Shown here: one piece after another, positions 36,336 to 44,317 of the stretch
Position numbering within the stretch: position 1 is the stretch's first letter
Layout of the letters: each line of letters opens with the position of its first letter
Source of the DNA: Streptomyces mexicanus
GTDB lineage: Bacteria > Actinomycetota > Actinomycetes > Streptomycetales > Streptomycetaceae
Length of the DNA: 64,000 bases
Direction of reading: 5' to 3'
NCBI RefSeq assembly: GCF_902506575.1
Contig: NZ_LR732544.1
Location: forward strand, 6,055,876-6,119,875
Translations under genes and position numbers: made by a program
The notes under the pieces: generated by a model
Told to the model about the DNA's origin: nothing
The model's database searches: none
The model's input: only the letters and a program-made list of their open reading frames with translations

Positions 36336-37564
36336 GCCCGCGCACCCCCGGCGCCGACCTCCCCGACCACCCCGACTTCCTGTGGCGCAACCCCGACCCG
36401 AAGCCGTCCTACGACGTGATCATCGTGGGCGGCGGCGGACACGGCCTGGCCACCGCGCACTACCTGGCGAAGAACCACGGCATCACCGACGTCGCCGTGC
36501 TGGAGAAGGGCTGGCTCGCGGGCGGCAACATGGCCCGCAACACCACGATCATCCGCTCCAACTACCTGTGGGACGAGAGCGCGGGCATCTACGAGCACGC
36601 CCTCAAGCTCTGGGAGGGCCTGGAGGAGGAGCTCGACTACCCGATCCTGTTCTCCCAGCGCGGCGTGCTGAACCTCGCCCACAGCCTCCAGGACGTCCGC
36701 GACAGCGTCCGCCGCGTCGAGGCCAACCGGCTCAACGGCGTCGACGCCGAGTGGCTGGACGCCGACGGGGTCAAGGACGTCTGCCCGATCGTCAACACCT
36801 CGCCCGACGTGCGCTCCCCGGTGCTCGGCGGCACCTACCAGCCGCGCGCCGGCATCGCCAAGCACGACTACGTCGCCTGGGGCTTCGCGCGCTCCGCGGA
36901 CGCGGCCGGCATCGACATCATCCAGAACTGCGAGGTCACCGGCCTCGATGTGAGCGGCGGCCGGGTCGTCGGCGTCCGGACGACCCGTGGCCCCATCGCC
37001 GCCGGCAAGGTCGCCCTGTGCTCGGCCGGACACACCTCGGTGCTCGCCGCGATGGCCGGCATCGACCTGCCCCTCCAGAGCCACCCCCTGCAGGCCCTGG
37101 TCTCGGAACTCCTGGAGCCGGTGCACCCGACGGTCGTCATGTCCAACGCCGTCCACGTCTACGTCAGCCAGGCCCACAAGGGCGAGCTGGTGATGGGCGC
37201 CGGCATCGACGCGTACAACTCCTACACCCAGCGCGGCGCGTTCCACATCATCGAGGAGCAGATGGCCGCCGCCCTGGAGCTGTTCCCGGTGTTCGCCCGC
37301 GCCCACGTGCTGCGCACCTGGGGCGGCATCGTCGATGTCAGCCCCGACGCCTCGCCCATCGTCGGCCTCTCCCCGGTCGACAACCTCTACCTCAACTGCG
37401 GCTGGGGCACGGGCGGTTTCAAGGCGACCCCCGGTGTCGGCTGGGTGTACGCCCACACCATCGCCCACGACACGCCCCACCACCTGAACGCCCCCTTCTC
37501 GCTCGACCGTTTCACCACCGGCGCGCTCGTCGACGAGCACGGCGCTGCCGCGGTGGCCCACTAG
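36332..37564 (+). CDS. soxB: Sarcosine oxidase subunit beta
   Basis: A 410-residue SoxB. It starts with the family segment DLPDHPDFLWRNPDPKPSYDVIIVGGGGHGLATAHYLAKNHGI, carrying the dinucleotide motif, and contains GNMARNTTIIRSNYLW near residue 70 and NCGWGTGGFKATPG near the C-terminus. In heterotetrameric sarcosine oxidase the beta subunit oxidises sarcosine with covalent FMN and non-covalent FAD. ATGA overlap with glyA. The enzyme also needs alpha, gamma and delta; only delta follows here. Confidence 0.95.
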   Translation: MSPRTPGADLPDHPDFLWRNPDPKPSYDVIIVGGGGHGLATAHYLAKNHGITDVAVLEKGWLAGGNMARNTTIIRSNYLWDESAGIYEHALKLWEGLEEELDYPILFSQRGVLNLAHSLQDVRDSVRRVEANRLNGVDAEWLDADGVKDVCPIVNTSPDVRSPVLGGTYQPRAGIAKHDYVAWGFARSADAAGIDIIQNCEVTGLDVSGGRVVGVRTTRGPIAAGKVALCSAGHTSVLAAMAGIDLPLQSHPLQALVSELLEPVHPTVVMSNAVHVYVSQAHKGELVMGAGIDAYNSYTQRGAFHIIEEQMAAALELFPVFARAHVLRTWGGIVDVSPDASPIVGLSPVDNLYLNCGWGTGGFKATPGVGWVYAHTIAHDTPHHLNAPFSLDRFTTGALVDEHGAAAVAH

Positions 37565-37575
37565 GGAGCCGAACC

Positions 37576-37863
37576 ATGCTGCTCATTTCCTGCCCGTGGT
37601 GCGGGCCCCGCGACGAGGCCGAGTTCCACTACGGCGGCCAGGCCCACCTGCCCTACCCGGAGGACCCCGCGGCCCTCACCGACGAGGAGTGGGCGCGGTA
37701 CCTGTTCTTCCGCGACAACCCCAAGGGCCCGTTCGCCGAACGCTGGAGCCACACGGCCGGCTGCCGCAAGTGGTTCAACGCCATCCGCAACACGGCGACG
37801 AACGAGATCCTGGCGATCTACAAGACGGACGAGCCCCGCCCGCAAACCCGGGGGAGGGCGTAG
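37576..37863 (+). CDS. soxD: Sarcosine oxidase subunit delta, 3' end altered
   Basis: A 95-residue SoxD, the small zinc-binding subunit (C6-P-W-C9 knuckle, then HTAGCRKWFNAIRNT). It starts 11 bases after soxB with GGGAGCC upstream. The body matches the family to about LAIYKTDEPRP. The last few residues and the stop codon lie in DNA that on the other strand encodes a permease fragment. The native 3' end, and the soxA and soxG genes expected next, are not here. The protein may still fold, but a complete sarcosine oxidase cannot be made from this locus. Confidence 0.85.
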   Translation: MLLISCPWCGPRDEAEFHYGGQAHLPYPEDPAALTDEEWARYLFFRDNPKGPFAERWSHTAGCRKWFNAIRNTATNEILAIYKTDEPRPQTRGRA

Positions 37864-38174
37864 GGGCCGGACCGGGTCAGGGCGCGCACGGTCACCGGCA
37901 GCCCGTCGAACGCGGTGCGGGCCTGCCGGCGTACGGCGGCGTCGGCGTCCGCGCGGGCGGCGGGCGGGACGTCGGCCTTGACGACCAGGGTCGTGCCGGC
38001 CGCGTTGCGCTCGTCGCGCAGCCAGTGGCGCAGCGCCGCGTCGCCGATCGCCGACGAGTACGCGGTGAGCGTCGCCAGGACGGCCGTGGTCAGCAGGACC
38101 GTGAGCAGCGCGGCGGCCAGGAGCAGCCGGTGCGCGCGGGCACGCAGCAGCACCAATCCCGTGAACCCCGCCAC
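37818..38174 (-). pseudogene. 5' fragment of an FtsX-type ABC permease
   Basis: The first ~103 codons look like a normal streptomycete FtsX-family permease: GTG start with a G-rich binding site, an N-terminal membrane helix (LLLAAALLTVLLTTAVLATLT), and extracytoplasmic sequence to SGPYALP. After that the frame runs into the antisense of soxD and ends within 15 codons. Such permeases usually have 700 or more residues, so the 3' four fifths are missing. The junction lies at about 37850-37865. It is best explained by a deletion that joined soxD to this convergent gene, or by a misassembly. Confidence 0.8.
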
Positions 38175-38376
38175 CCGGCTCCCCCCGGAAGTTGTCCAGA
38201 CCTCCCCGCGATGCTGTCAGAGCGGACGGAGCGGGGTAAGCGGGCGGAGACCGAGCTTGATCGGATCGTGACCGGAATCCGGCGCGGACCGACCGGAATG
38301 CGGGACTCCTCTGAGCAGGGACACCAGGATGTGCGGCAGGGGCATGTGCCCCGGCTCAGTGGCGTGGGTCCGGCTG

Positions 38377-38505
38377 GCGCGCGCGTGTTCCGGCTCGGTC
38401 ATGTGACCGCTCGGCCGCGCATTCCGGATCGGTCGTGTGATCCGGCTCGGCCGCGTGTTCCGGATCGGTCGTGTGATCCGGCTCGGCCGCACGTTCCCGC
38501 TCAGT
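38377..38505. repeat. 36-bp tandem repeat 3' of the globin gene
   Basis: Units at 38410-38445 and 38446-38481 differ at two positions; a diverged copy precedes and a partial one follows. Each unit contains the inverted repeat CCGGATC-N8-GATCCGG, so the array gives a row of stem-loops ending at the globin stop. The rest of the 326-base gap (38175-38376) shows no gene. Confidence 0.75.
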
Positions 38506-38914
38506 CAGGTGTGTTGACCATCGAGGCGGCGGCGTACGTCAGGTAGTTCCACAGCGTCCGCTCGTGCTCCTCGGACAGGCCCAGCTCGTCGACGGCGGCC
38601 CGCATGTGCCGGAGCCACGCGTCGTGCGCGGCCCGGTCGACCCGGAAGGGCGCGTGGCGCATCCGCAGCCGGGGGTGGCCGCGCCGCTCGCTGTAGGTGG
38701 TCGGGCCGCCCCAGTACTGCATCAGGAACAGCCGTAGCCGCTCCTCCGCCGGGCCGAGGTCCTCCTCGGGGTACATCGCCCGCAGCTCGGGGTCGTCCGC
38801 GACCCCCTCGTAGAAACGGTGGACGAGCCGGCGGAAGGTCTCCTCCCCGCCGACCTGCTCGTAGAAGGTCTGCTCCTGAAGCGTGCCGCGCCGAATCTCA
38901 TTCACGTGCTCCAT
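38501..38914 (-). CDS. Group II truncated haemoglobin
   Basis: A 137-residue trHbO-type globin: FYEQVGGEETFRRLVHRFYEGVADDP, then the QYWGGPTTYSERRGHPRLRMRHAPF segment with the group II Trp and the proximal His in MRHAPF. It binds heme; roles proposed for the family are oxygen or peroxide chemistry and redox protection. The start is uncertain: ATG at 38914, a GTG three codons further in, or a GTG 12 bases upstream are all possible, and none has a strong binding site. Divergent from the PCMT-type methyltransferase gene. A stem-loop array follows its stop. Confidence 0.92.
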   Translation of the reverse strand: MEHVNEIRRGTLQEQTFYEQVGGEETFRRLVHRFYEGVADDPELRAMYPEEDLGPAEERLRLFLMQYWGGPTTYSERRGHPRLRMRHAPFRVDRAAHDAWLRHMRAAVDELGLSEEHERTLWNYLTYAAASMVNTPD

Positions 38915-39051
38915 GGTCTCAGACACCCGGACGGAGGACTCCCGACTTAGGACCACCCCCGGCCGTCCCGTCCCGCGCCGCCGTGCACGGCGCGGGACGG
39001 CAGGGGCGCCCGGTGCTCGCCTCGGGCCGCCTCGCGCAGCACAGTGGAGCC

Positions 39052-40191
39052 ATGGGCGCGCAGGCTGTCGGTGACACAGGCGACACGAGCGGTACGAGCG
39101 ACATCCGTGACGGCATCCGTGACGGCATCCGTGACGGCATGCGTGACGGCATCCGTGACGGCATGCGTGAGGAGAGCGGAACGGCCGCGCGGGGCACGGC
39201 GGGCGACCCGGGCGGTGCGGACGCCGAGAAGTTCGCCGCACTCGCCGCGCGGGCGCGGGCGGCGCTCGTGCGGACGATCGACGCGAGCGGCGCCTGGGAA
39301 CGCGACCCGGTGTGGCGGGAGGCGTTCGCGGCGGTGCCGCGCCACCTGTTCGTGCCGTACTACTACGTCGCCGTGGCGGGCGGCTACGAACGCCGCTGGG
39401 GCGAGAGCCCCGACCCCGGGGCGCGCGAACGCTGGCTGCGCGGCGCGTACGCCGACGTCCCGCTGGCCACGCGGCTGCGCGACGGCGAACTGATCTCCTC
39501 CAGCAGCCAGCCCTCGCTGATGGCGAAGATGCTCGCCGCGCTGGAGATCGAGGACGGCCACCGGGTGCTGGAGATCGGCGCGGGCACCGGTTACAACGCC
39601 GCCCTGCTCGCCCACCGCCTCGGCGACGACGACCTGGTCACCACCGTCGATCTGGACCCGGAGATCACCGAGTCGGCGCGCCGGCACCTGGCCGCCGCCG
39701 GACACCACCCGGCGGTGGTGACGGGCGACGGCGCGCGCGGGGTCCCCGAACGCGCCCCCTACGACCGGATCATCGCCACCTGCGCGCTGCCCTCGATCCC
39801 GCGCGCCTGGCTCGCCCAGTGCGCCCCGGGCGGCCGGATCCTCACGCCCATCGCCACCGGCCTGGTGGTGCTCACCGTGGAGGACGCCGCACACGCCGAG
39901 GGGCGCTTCCTGGACACCCCCGCCTACTTCGTGCCGTTGCGCGGCGGGGGCCGGCCCGCCCCGCCGGCGCCACGGCTGGCGGGTGTGCCGGCCCATGCCC
40001 GCGAGGACGAGCTGTTCCGCTTCCTGCCGGCCGTCAGCGGCGGCCGGCTCGACGGGCGGGCGGCCTACGAGCTGTGGTGGCGCGAGGGCCGCCCGCCGCG
40101 CGAGCGCTACGGCATCACCGTGCGCGGCGCGCAGGCCTGGGCGTGGCTGGACAGCCCGCAGGGGCCGCACACCTGGCCCCCGCCGGACTGA
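39052..40191 (+). CDS. Protein-L-isoaspartate O-methyltransferase family protein
   Basis: A 379-residue protein from the ATG chosen. After a variable N-terminus the core (about 75-290) is a PCMT-type SAM methyltransferase: AFAAVPRHLFVPYYYV, then SSSSQPSLMAKMLAAL (isoaspartyl-binding loop) and SAM motif I VLEIGAGTGYNAALLA. The C-terminal ~90 residues are an actinobacterial extension. Family role: methylation of isoaspartyl residues for repair, or a tailoring methylation. Residues 18-40 are encoded by a 12-bp tandem repeat giving R-D-G-I/M units. True initiation could lie beyond the repeat, so the first ~40 residues are uncertain. Confidence 0.85.
   Translation: MGAQAVGDTGDTSGTSDIRDGIRDGIRDGMRDGIRDGMREESGTAARGTAGDPGGADAEKFAALAARARAALVRTIDASGAWERDPVWREAFAAVPRHLFVPYYYVAVAGGYERRWGESPDPGARERWLRGAYADVPLATRLRDGELISSSSQPSLMAKMLAALEIEDGHRVLEIGAGTGYNAALLAHRLGDDDLVTTVDLDPEITESARRHLAAAGHHPAVVTGDGARGVPERAPYDRIIATCALPSIPRAWLAQCAPGGRILTPIATGLVVLTVEDAAHAEGRFLDTPAYFVPLRGGGRPAPPAPRLAGVPAHAREDELFRFLPAVSGGRLDGRAAYELWWREGRPPRERYGITVRGAQAWAWLDSPQGPHTWPPPD
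39102..39171 (+). repeat. 12-bp in-frame minisatellite
   Basis: Nearly six copies of CATCCGTGACGG (CATGCG in two), in frame with the PCMT-type gene and encoding R-D-G-I/M repeats. Gain or loss of a unit keeps the frame and alters only the N-terminal tail. Confidence 0.9.
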
Positions 40192-40257
40192 CCCGCCGGG
40201 ACCGGCGCGGGACCGGACCGCGTGGCGCGCCCGAGGCCCGAGCGCGCCGGACGGTGC

Positions 40258-41739
40258 TCAGCCCCGCCGGATGGTGATGGTCGTCCACGCGCCGACGTGC
40301 ACCCGGTCGCCGTCCTGCAGCGGCACCGGCACGAACGGCTGGATCGGCTCGTCCGAGCCGTTGACCGTCGTGCCGTTGGTCGAGTTCTGGTCGACCACCG
40401 CCCAGCTGCCGTCCGGCTGCTGGACCAGCACGGCGTGCTGGTGCGAGACGCCCGGGTCCTCCGGCGGCACCGACAGGTCGATGTCGGGGGTGTCGCCGGT
40501 GGAGTGCCGGCGGCGGCCGATGGTGACCTGGTTGCCGGTGAGCGTGCGCTGCTGCTCCGGCGAGTACGCGGGCAGGTTCAGGCCCGCGGCCTCCGGCCCC
40601 GAGCGCTGCATCATCGCCATGAAGTACTCGCGGTCCGGGCCGATCGTCGCCGTCCAGGTCGCCGGCTGCTGGGGCTGCTGGGGCTGGTGCGGCTGCTGCG
40701 GCTGCTGGGTCTGCTGCGGGAACGGTGGACCGGGCGGGGCCTGGGTGGCGCCGGGCTGCGGGTAGCCGTAGCCACCGCCGGCACCCGGACCACCGGAACC
40801 GCCCGGGCCACCGGGACCGCCGGGGCCGGACGGGCCCGTGGAGGACGGCGGGGAGAGCACCCAGTCGTCACCGCCGAAGGACGGGCCGCCGGGCTGCGGC
40901 CGGCTCCGCTCCTGCGGGAACGGCGGCGCGGGCGGCGCACCGGCCGGCTGGAAGGACTGCGGAGCGCCCCCCGGACCGCCGGGACCACCCTGACCGCCCG
41001 GCGCGCCGGGACCACCCGGGCCAGCGGGTCCGGGCGGCGGCGGCACGGGCCGCGACGGGTCCGGGCCGAACCCACCGGGTCCACCACCGGGACTGCCCGG
41101 CCCACCGGGACCGCTACCGAAGCCCGCAGGGCCTCCAGGGCCGCCGGGCGCGCCCGTGCGGCCGGAGGGCTCGGCGCCGAAGGGCGGGCCCGGGGGGATC
41201 GGCTCGGCGGGCCGGTTCACCTGGGACGGACGCGAACCCTGGTAGTCGAAGGAGTCACCGCCGAAGGACGGCCCCGAGGGCGGGCCGGGCGGCTGCGGGA
41301 AGCGCGGACCCGGACCACCAGGCCCGTTCGGTCCGCCGGGACCACCAGGTCCGTTCGGTCCGCCGTGACCACCCGGGCCGGGCGCCGGCGGGCGCGGTGC
41401 GGCCGGGGTGTACGAGGTGGCCGTGTTCGTGAGGAAGTTCCACCGGCACTCCTCGCAGAACGGCGCACCGCCCTCGCGGGGCGTGCGGCACTGCGGGCAC
41501 AGCTGCGGCTCGGCGCCGGGGCCGCCCGGACCGCCGCCGAAGCCCCCGCGGCCGGGGCCACCGGGACCACCGGGTCCGTTCGGTCCGCCGGGGCCACCCG
41601 GTCCCGGGGCCGGCGGGAAGCCGTAGCCGCCCACCGGGGGCGGCGGGGGAGGTGGCGGCACGGCACCGGCCATGCGGTGACCGCAGACCTCGCACCAGTC
41701 GTCGGAACCCGACTGGTGTCCGTTCGGGCAGGTCGGCAT
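40258..41739 (-). CDS. FHA-domain protein with zinc ribbons and collagen-like linker
   Basis: A 493-residue protein. A zinc-ribbon-like segment opens it (CPNGHQSGSDDWCEVCGHRM), followed by a Pro/Gly stretch, a second ribbon near residue 80 (LCPQCRTPREGGAPFCEECRW) and a ~250-residue linker rich in G-P-G/G-P-N triplets. The C-terminal ~100 residues form an FHA domain with the conserved IGRR, SHQHA and NSTNGTTVNG motifs. FHA domains bind phospho-threonine, so it probably reads out Ser/Thr kinase signalling. The VWA and PP2C genes lie upstream on the same strand, a common streptomycete trio. ATG with a G/A-rich site upstream. No kinase gene is in the window. Confidence 0.9.
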   Translation of the reverse strand: MPTCPNGHQSGSDDWCEVCGHRMAGAVPPPPPPPPVGGYGFPPAPGPGGPGGPNGPGGPGGPGRGGFGGGPGGPGAEPQLCPQCRTPREGGAPFCEECRWNFLTNTATSYTPAAPRPPAPGPGGHGGPNGPGGPGGPNGPGGPGPRFPQPPGPPSGPSFGGDSFDYQGSRPSQVNRPAEPIPPGPPFGAEPSGRTGAPGGPGGPAGFGSGPGGPGSPGGGPGGFGPDPSRPVPPPPGPAGPGGPGAPGGQGGPGGPGGAPQSFQPAGAPPAPPFPQERSRPQPGGPSFGGDDWVLSPPSSTGPSGPGGPGGPGGSGGPGAGGGYGYPQPGATQAPPGPPFPQQTQQPQQPHQPQQPQQPATWTATIGPDREYFMAMMQRSGPEAAGLNLPAYSPEQQRTLTGNQVTIGRRRHSTGDTPDIDLSVPPEDPGVSHQHAVLVQQPDGSWAVVDQNSTNGTTVNGSDEPIQPFVPVPLQDGDRVHVGAWTTITIRRG

Positions 41740-41843
41740 GTCGGCGCTTCCCCCTCTCCTTTCCGGCCCGTTCGACCGGATTTCTCCAACCCCGAGGGGC
41801 CAGGCTCGCTGTCTTCGCTGTCGTCTTGTGTTGTCTTGCGGCA

Positions 41844-43193
41844 CTACTTCTTTACACGAACCGTCTTGGTGGACCGTGTCTCGAGAGTCATCTCGTCGGC
41901 CTCCGCGACCTTCGCCTTCAGTCGCACAGTACCTGTCGCGGCGTCGACCACGTCCACCACCTTCGCAAGCAGTTTCGCAGTATCCGCGTTTCCGGAGGCG
42001 CCGGCGAGCTGAACCGCCCGGCCCAGTTTGGCCGTTGCTCCATCGATATCGCCCGCTTTGCGAAGATCGAGCCCCTGTTGGATGACCCGGGCCAGTTCGG
42101 CCTGGCCGGTGTAGTGGGCGACCTGCGGGTTGATGGCGGTGGAGGCGGCCATGTCGTCGGTCCACACGGCCCGTACGAGGCCCTGGGCGCCCAGGTTCTG
42201 TACGGCCCCTCCGGTTCGGGGCACCACCAGCGAGACCCGGGCGGCGAGCATCTCCTGCCCGACGTGCGCCACGGGGACCCGCACGCACAGGTGGTAGTCG
42301 CGGGACTCGTCGCCCCACGAGCCGGTCGGGTAGTCCCCGGCGCGCGGCCCGGCCTCGATGCGGCGGTCGGTCAAGTCCTCGACGGTGGGAGCGACTTGCT
42401 TGAGGAACGTGAGGGTCGTGCCGACAGGTGTCCACACCCGCAGGGCGACGTCCGCGACCCCCTTGCCCATCGCCGTCTCCATCATCCGCGTGAAGTCGGC
42501 GGCCAAGCCCGCCGGGTCGGCGACGATGTCGGCGGTGCCGAGCAACGCGGAGGCGATCCCTGTGACTTCTTTCACGTCCCAGTCGGTGCCCACGCCGCGG
42601 GCGTCACAGGTGAACCGGCCGGCGCACGCCTGAAGGGTCGCCCGCAGGTCCTCGGGCGACTCGTGCTCGTTGCGGCCGTCGGTGAGCAGGATGCCGTGCC
42701 GGATGGCGACGTCCGCCGAGGACAGCAGCCGGTCGGCCAGGCGCAGCCAGGTGCCGATGGCCGTGCCGCCGCCCGCGCCGAGCCTGCGCAGCGCCGCCTT
42801 GGCCTGGGCGCGGGTGGTGGCGTCGGCGACCGCGAGCCGGCCGCCGCCCGGGTAGATCTCGCCGGCCTGGTGCGTGCCGGCGACCACGGCGAAGTGCACG
42901 CCGTCGCGCAGGGTGTCCACCGCGGCCGCGGTGGCGTCCCGGGCGCCCCGCATCTTGGTCGGCGGGTAGTCCATCGAACCGGAGCAGTCCACCATGATCA
43001 CCACGGCCGCCGACGGGCCCTGGCCGGGCGCGGCGTACTGGTCCGGGGCCGTCACCGCGCCGCCGGCGGTGCCGCCGCCGGTCGCGGTGACCGTGACGAT
43101 CGCGTTGATCTCCCGGCCGCCCTCGGGCAGGTACTCGTTCTGGTACACCTCGACCGAGAACCGCGGCACGCTGGACTTCGAGAAGTTGGCCAT
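41844..43193 (-). CDS. von Willebrand factor type A domain protein
   Basis: A 449-residue soluble protein starting MANFSKSSVPRFSVEVYQNEYL. The VWA domain (about 60-240) has a complete metal-ion-dependent adhesion site: D69-x-S71-x-S73 (VDCSGS), a Thr in GGGTAIGTW and an Asp in LLTDGRNEH. The C-terminal part is a beta domain followed by a helical bundle (QAELARVIQQGLDLRKAGDIDGATAKLGRAV). Probably a cytosolic partner of the FHA and PP2C proteins encoded either side, by analogy with related trios. Molecular role is not known. The frame is open far upstream, but the homologous start is this ATG. Confidence 0.88.
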   Translation of the reverse strand: MANFSKSSVPRFSVEVYQNEYLPEGGREINAIVTVTATGGGTAGGAVTAPDQYAAPGQGPSAAVVIMVDCSGSMDYPPTKMRGARDATAAAVDTLRDGVHFAVVAGTHQAGEIYPGGGRLAVADATTRAQAKAALRRLGAGGGTAIGTWLRLADRLLSSADVAIRHGILLTDGRNEHESPEDLRATLQACAGRFTCDARGVGTDWDVKEVTGIASALLGTADIVADPAGLAADFTRMMETAMGKGVADVALRVWTPVGTTLTFLKQVAPTVEDLTDRRIEAGPRAGDYPTGSWGDESRDYHLCVRVPVAHVGQEMLAARVSLVVPRTGGAVQNLGAQGLVRAVWTDDMAASTAINPQVAHYTGQAELARVIQQGLDLRKAGDIDGATAKLGRAVQLAGASGNADTAKLLAKVVDVVDAATGTVRLKAKVAEADEMTLETRSTKTVRVKK

Positions 43194-43339
43194 GCTGTCC
43201 CAGATCCCCCTTCGGGCCCGCGTGGGCGGGGCCGGCGACTGTGGACGGACCGGTCCCCTCCGGTCCGCCGGAGCTTCCCCGTGAGGAGGTCCCGCCCGGG
43301 CGCCGCATCCCGTCCCGTGCCGCGCCCCGGCGTGCGTCC

Positions 43340-44317
43340 TCAGGCGGATCCTGCCCCGTGCGGCACGGCGGGGAACGGCACGAGGGCCACTGTTACGTTG
43401 TCGTGGCCCCCGCCGTCCAGGGCGTGGCCGACCAGCACGCGGGCCGCGTGCAGCGGCCGTGCGGCGGCGTCCGGGGGGAGCACCTCGGCCATCTCCTCGG
43501 CCGTCTCGGCGTAGTTCCACAGCCCGTCGGTGCACACCACGACCACGCCCGGCCGGTCCGGCTCGAACGAGGCCGTGTGCGGCTCCAGTTCGTAGGCGTC
43601 CGCGCCGAGCCAGCCGGTGATGGCGTGGGCGCGTTCGTCGGCGTAGGCCTGTGCCTCGCTCATCAGGCCCGCGGCGACCATCTGCGCCGCCCAGGAGTCG
43701 TCCTCGGTCAGCCGGGCCGGGGGCGCGGAGCGGTCGGCGGGCACCCAGTAGGCGCGGCTGTCGCCGACCCAGCCGACGACCAGCAGACCGGGGGTGACCA
43801 CCGCGCCGACCAGGGTGCAGGCCGGGGCGTTGTGGTGCGGGGCGTGCTCGCGGGCCGAGGCCGGCTCCTCGGCCAGCGCGTCCACCGCCTGCGCGGCGGC
43901 GACGATCGCCTCGTGCATGGCCTGCTGCGGGTGCGTGCCCCGGGGCAGGGCGGCGAGCAGGAGCTCGGTGGCCGTGCGGGAGGCGGCGAGGGAGGCCTCG
44001 TCGGGGCGGGTCGCCGAGGAGACGCCGTCGCAGACGATCGCCACGGCCGCCGGCGAGCCGTCGGGCAGCGTGGCGCGGCCGACGGCGAAGGCGTCCTCGT
44101 TGCGGTGGTGGCGCAGGCCCCGGTCGCTGACCGCGGCGAGCGGGCCCGACTCCTGCTCCATGTGGTCGCGTTCCCGCGGCTGGGCGTGCCCGCAGTGCTC
44201 GCAGTAGCCGTCGCCGTCCACCCGGCCGGCGCGGCAGGCCACGCACACGGCCTGGGGCTGGTCCGGGGTGGCGGCCGCGGTGCGCGGGTCGGGGGGTTCG
44301 GGGTCATGCTTCCTCAC
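43340..44317 (-). CDS. PP2C-type Ser/Thr protein phosphatase with zinc ribbon
   Basis: A 325-residue phosphatase. A zinc-ribbon-like CVACRAG-x7-CEHCG opens the protein, then a PP2C domain (about 55-315) with the metal-binding motifs SDRGLRHHRNEDAF, IVCDGVSSA, GWVGDSRAYW, VVCTDGLWNY and GGHDNVTV. It should reverse Ser/Thr phosphorylation read by the FHA protein of this cluster. The GTG start overlaps the end of the upstream MFS gene by 14 bases and lacks a binding site. The real start may be the next in-frame Met (HMEQESG), which would exclude the ribbon. The 5' end may have been altered when the accessory block was joined here. Confidence 0.88.
   Translation of the reverse strand: MRKHDPEPPDPRTAAATPDQPQAVCVACRAGRVDGDGYCEHCGHAQPRERDHMEQESGPLAAVSDRGLRHHRNEDAFAVGRATLPDGSPAAVAIVCDGVSSATRPDEASLAASRTATELLLAALPRGTHPQQAMHEAIVAAAQAVDALAEEPASAREHAPHHNAPACTLVGAVVTPGLLVVGWVGDSRAYWVPADRSAPPARLTEDDSWAAQMVAAGLMSEAQAYADERAHAITGWLGADAYELEPHTASFEPDRPGVVVVCTDGLWNYAETAEEMAEVLPPDAAARPLHAARVLVGHALDGGGHDNVTVALVPFPAVPHGAGSA

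Noticed and set aside
38377..38505. CRISPR array
   Set aside because: Units are directly adjacent with no unique spacers, and no cas genes are near.
39102..39171. CRISPR or transposon end repeats
   Set aside because: A 12-bp contiguous minisatellite in a coding frame; no spacers or transposase.
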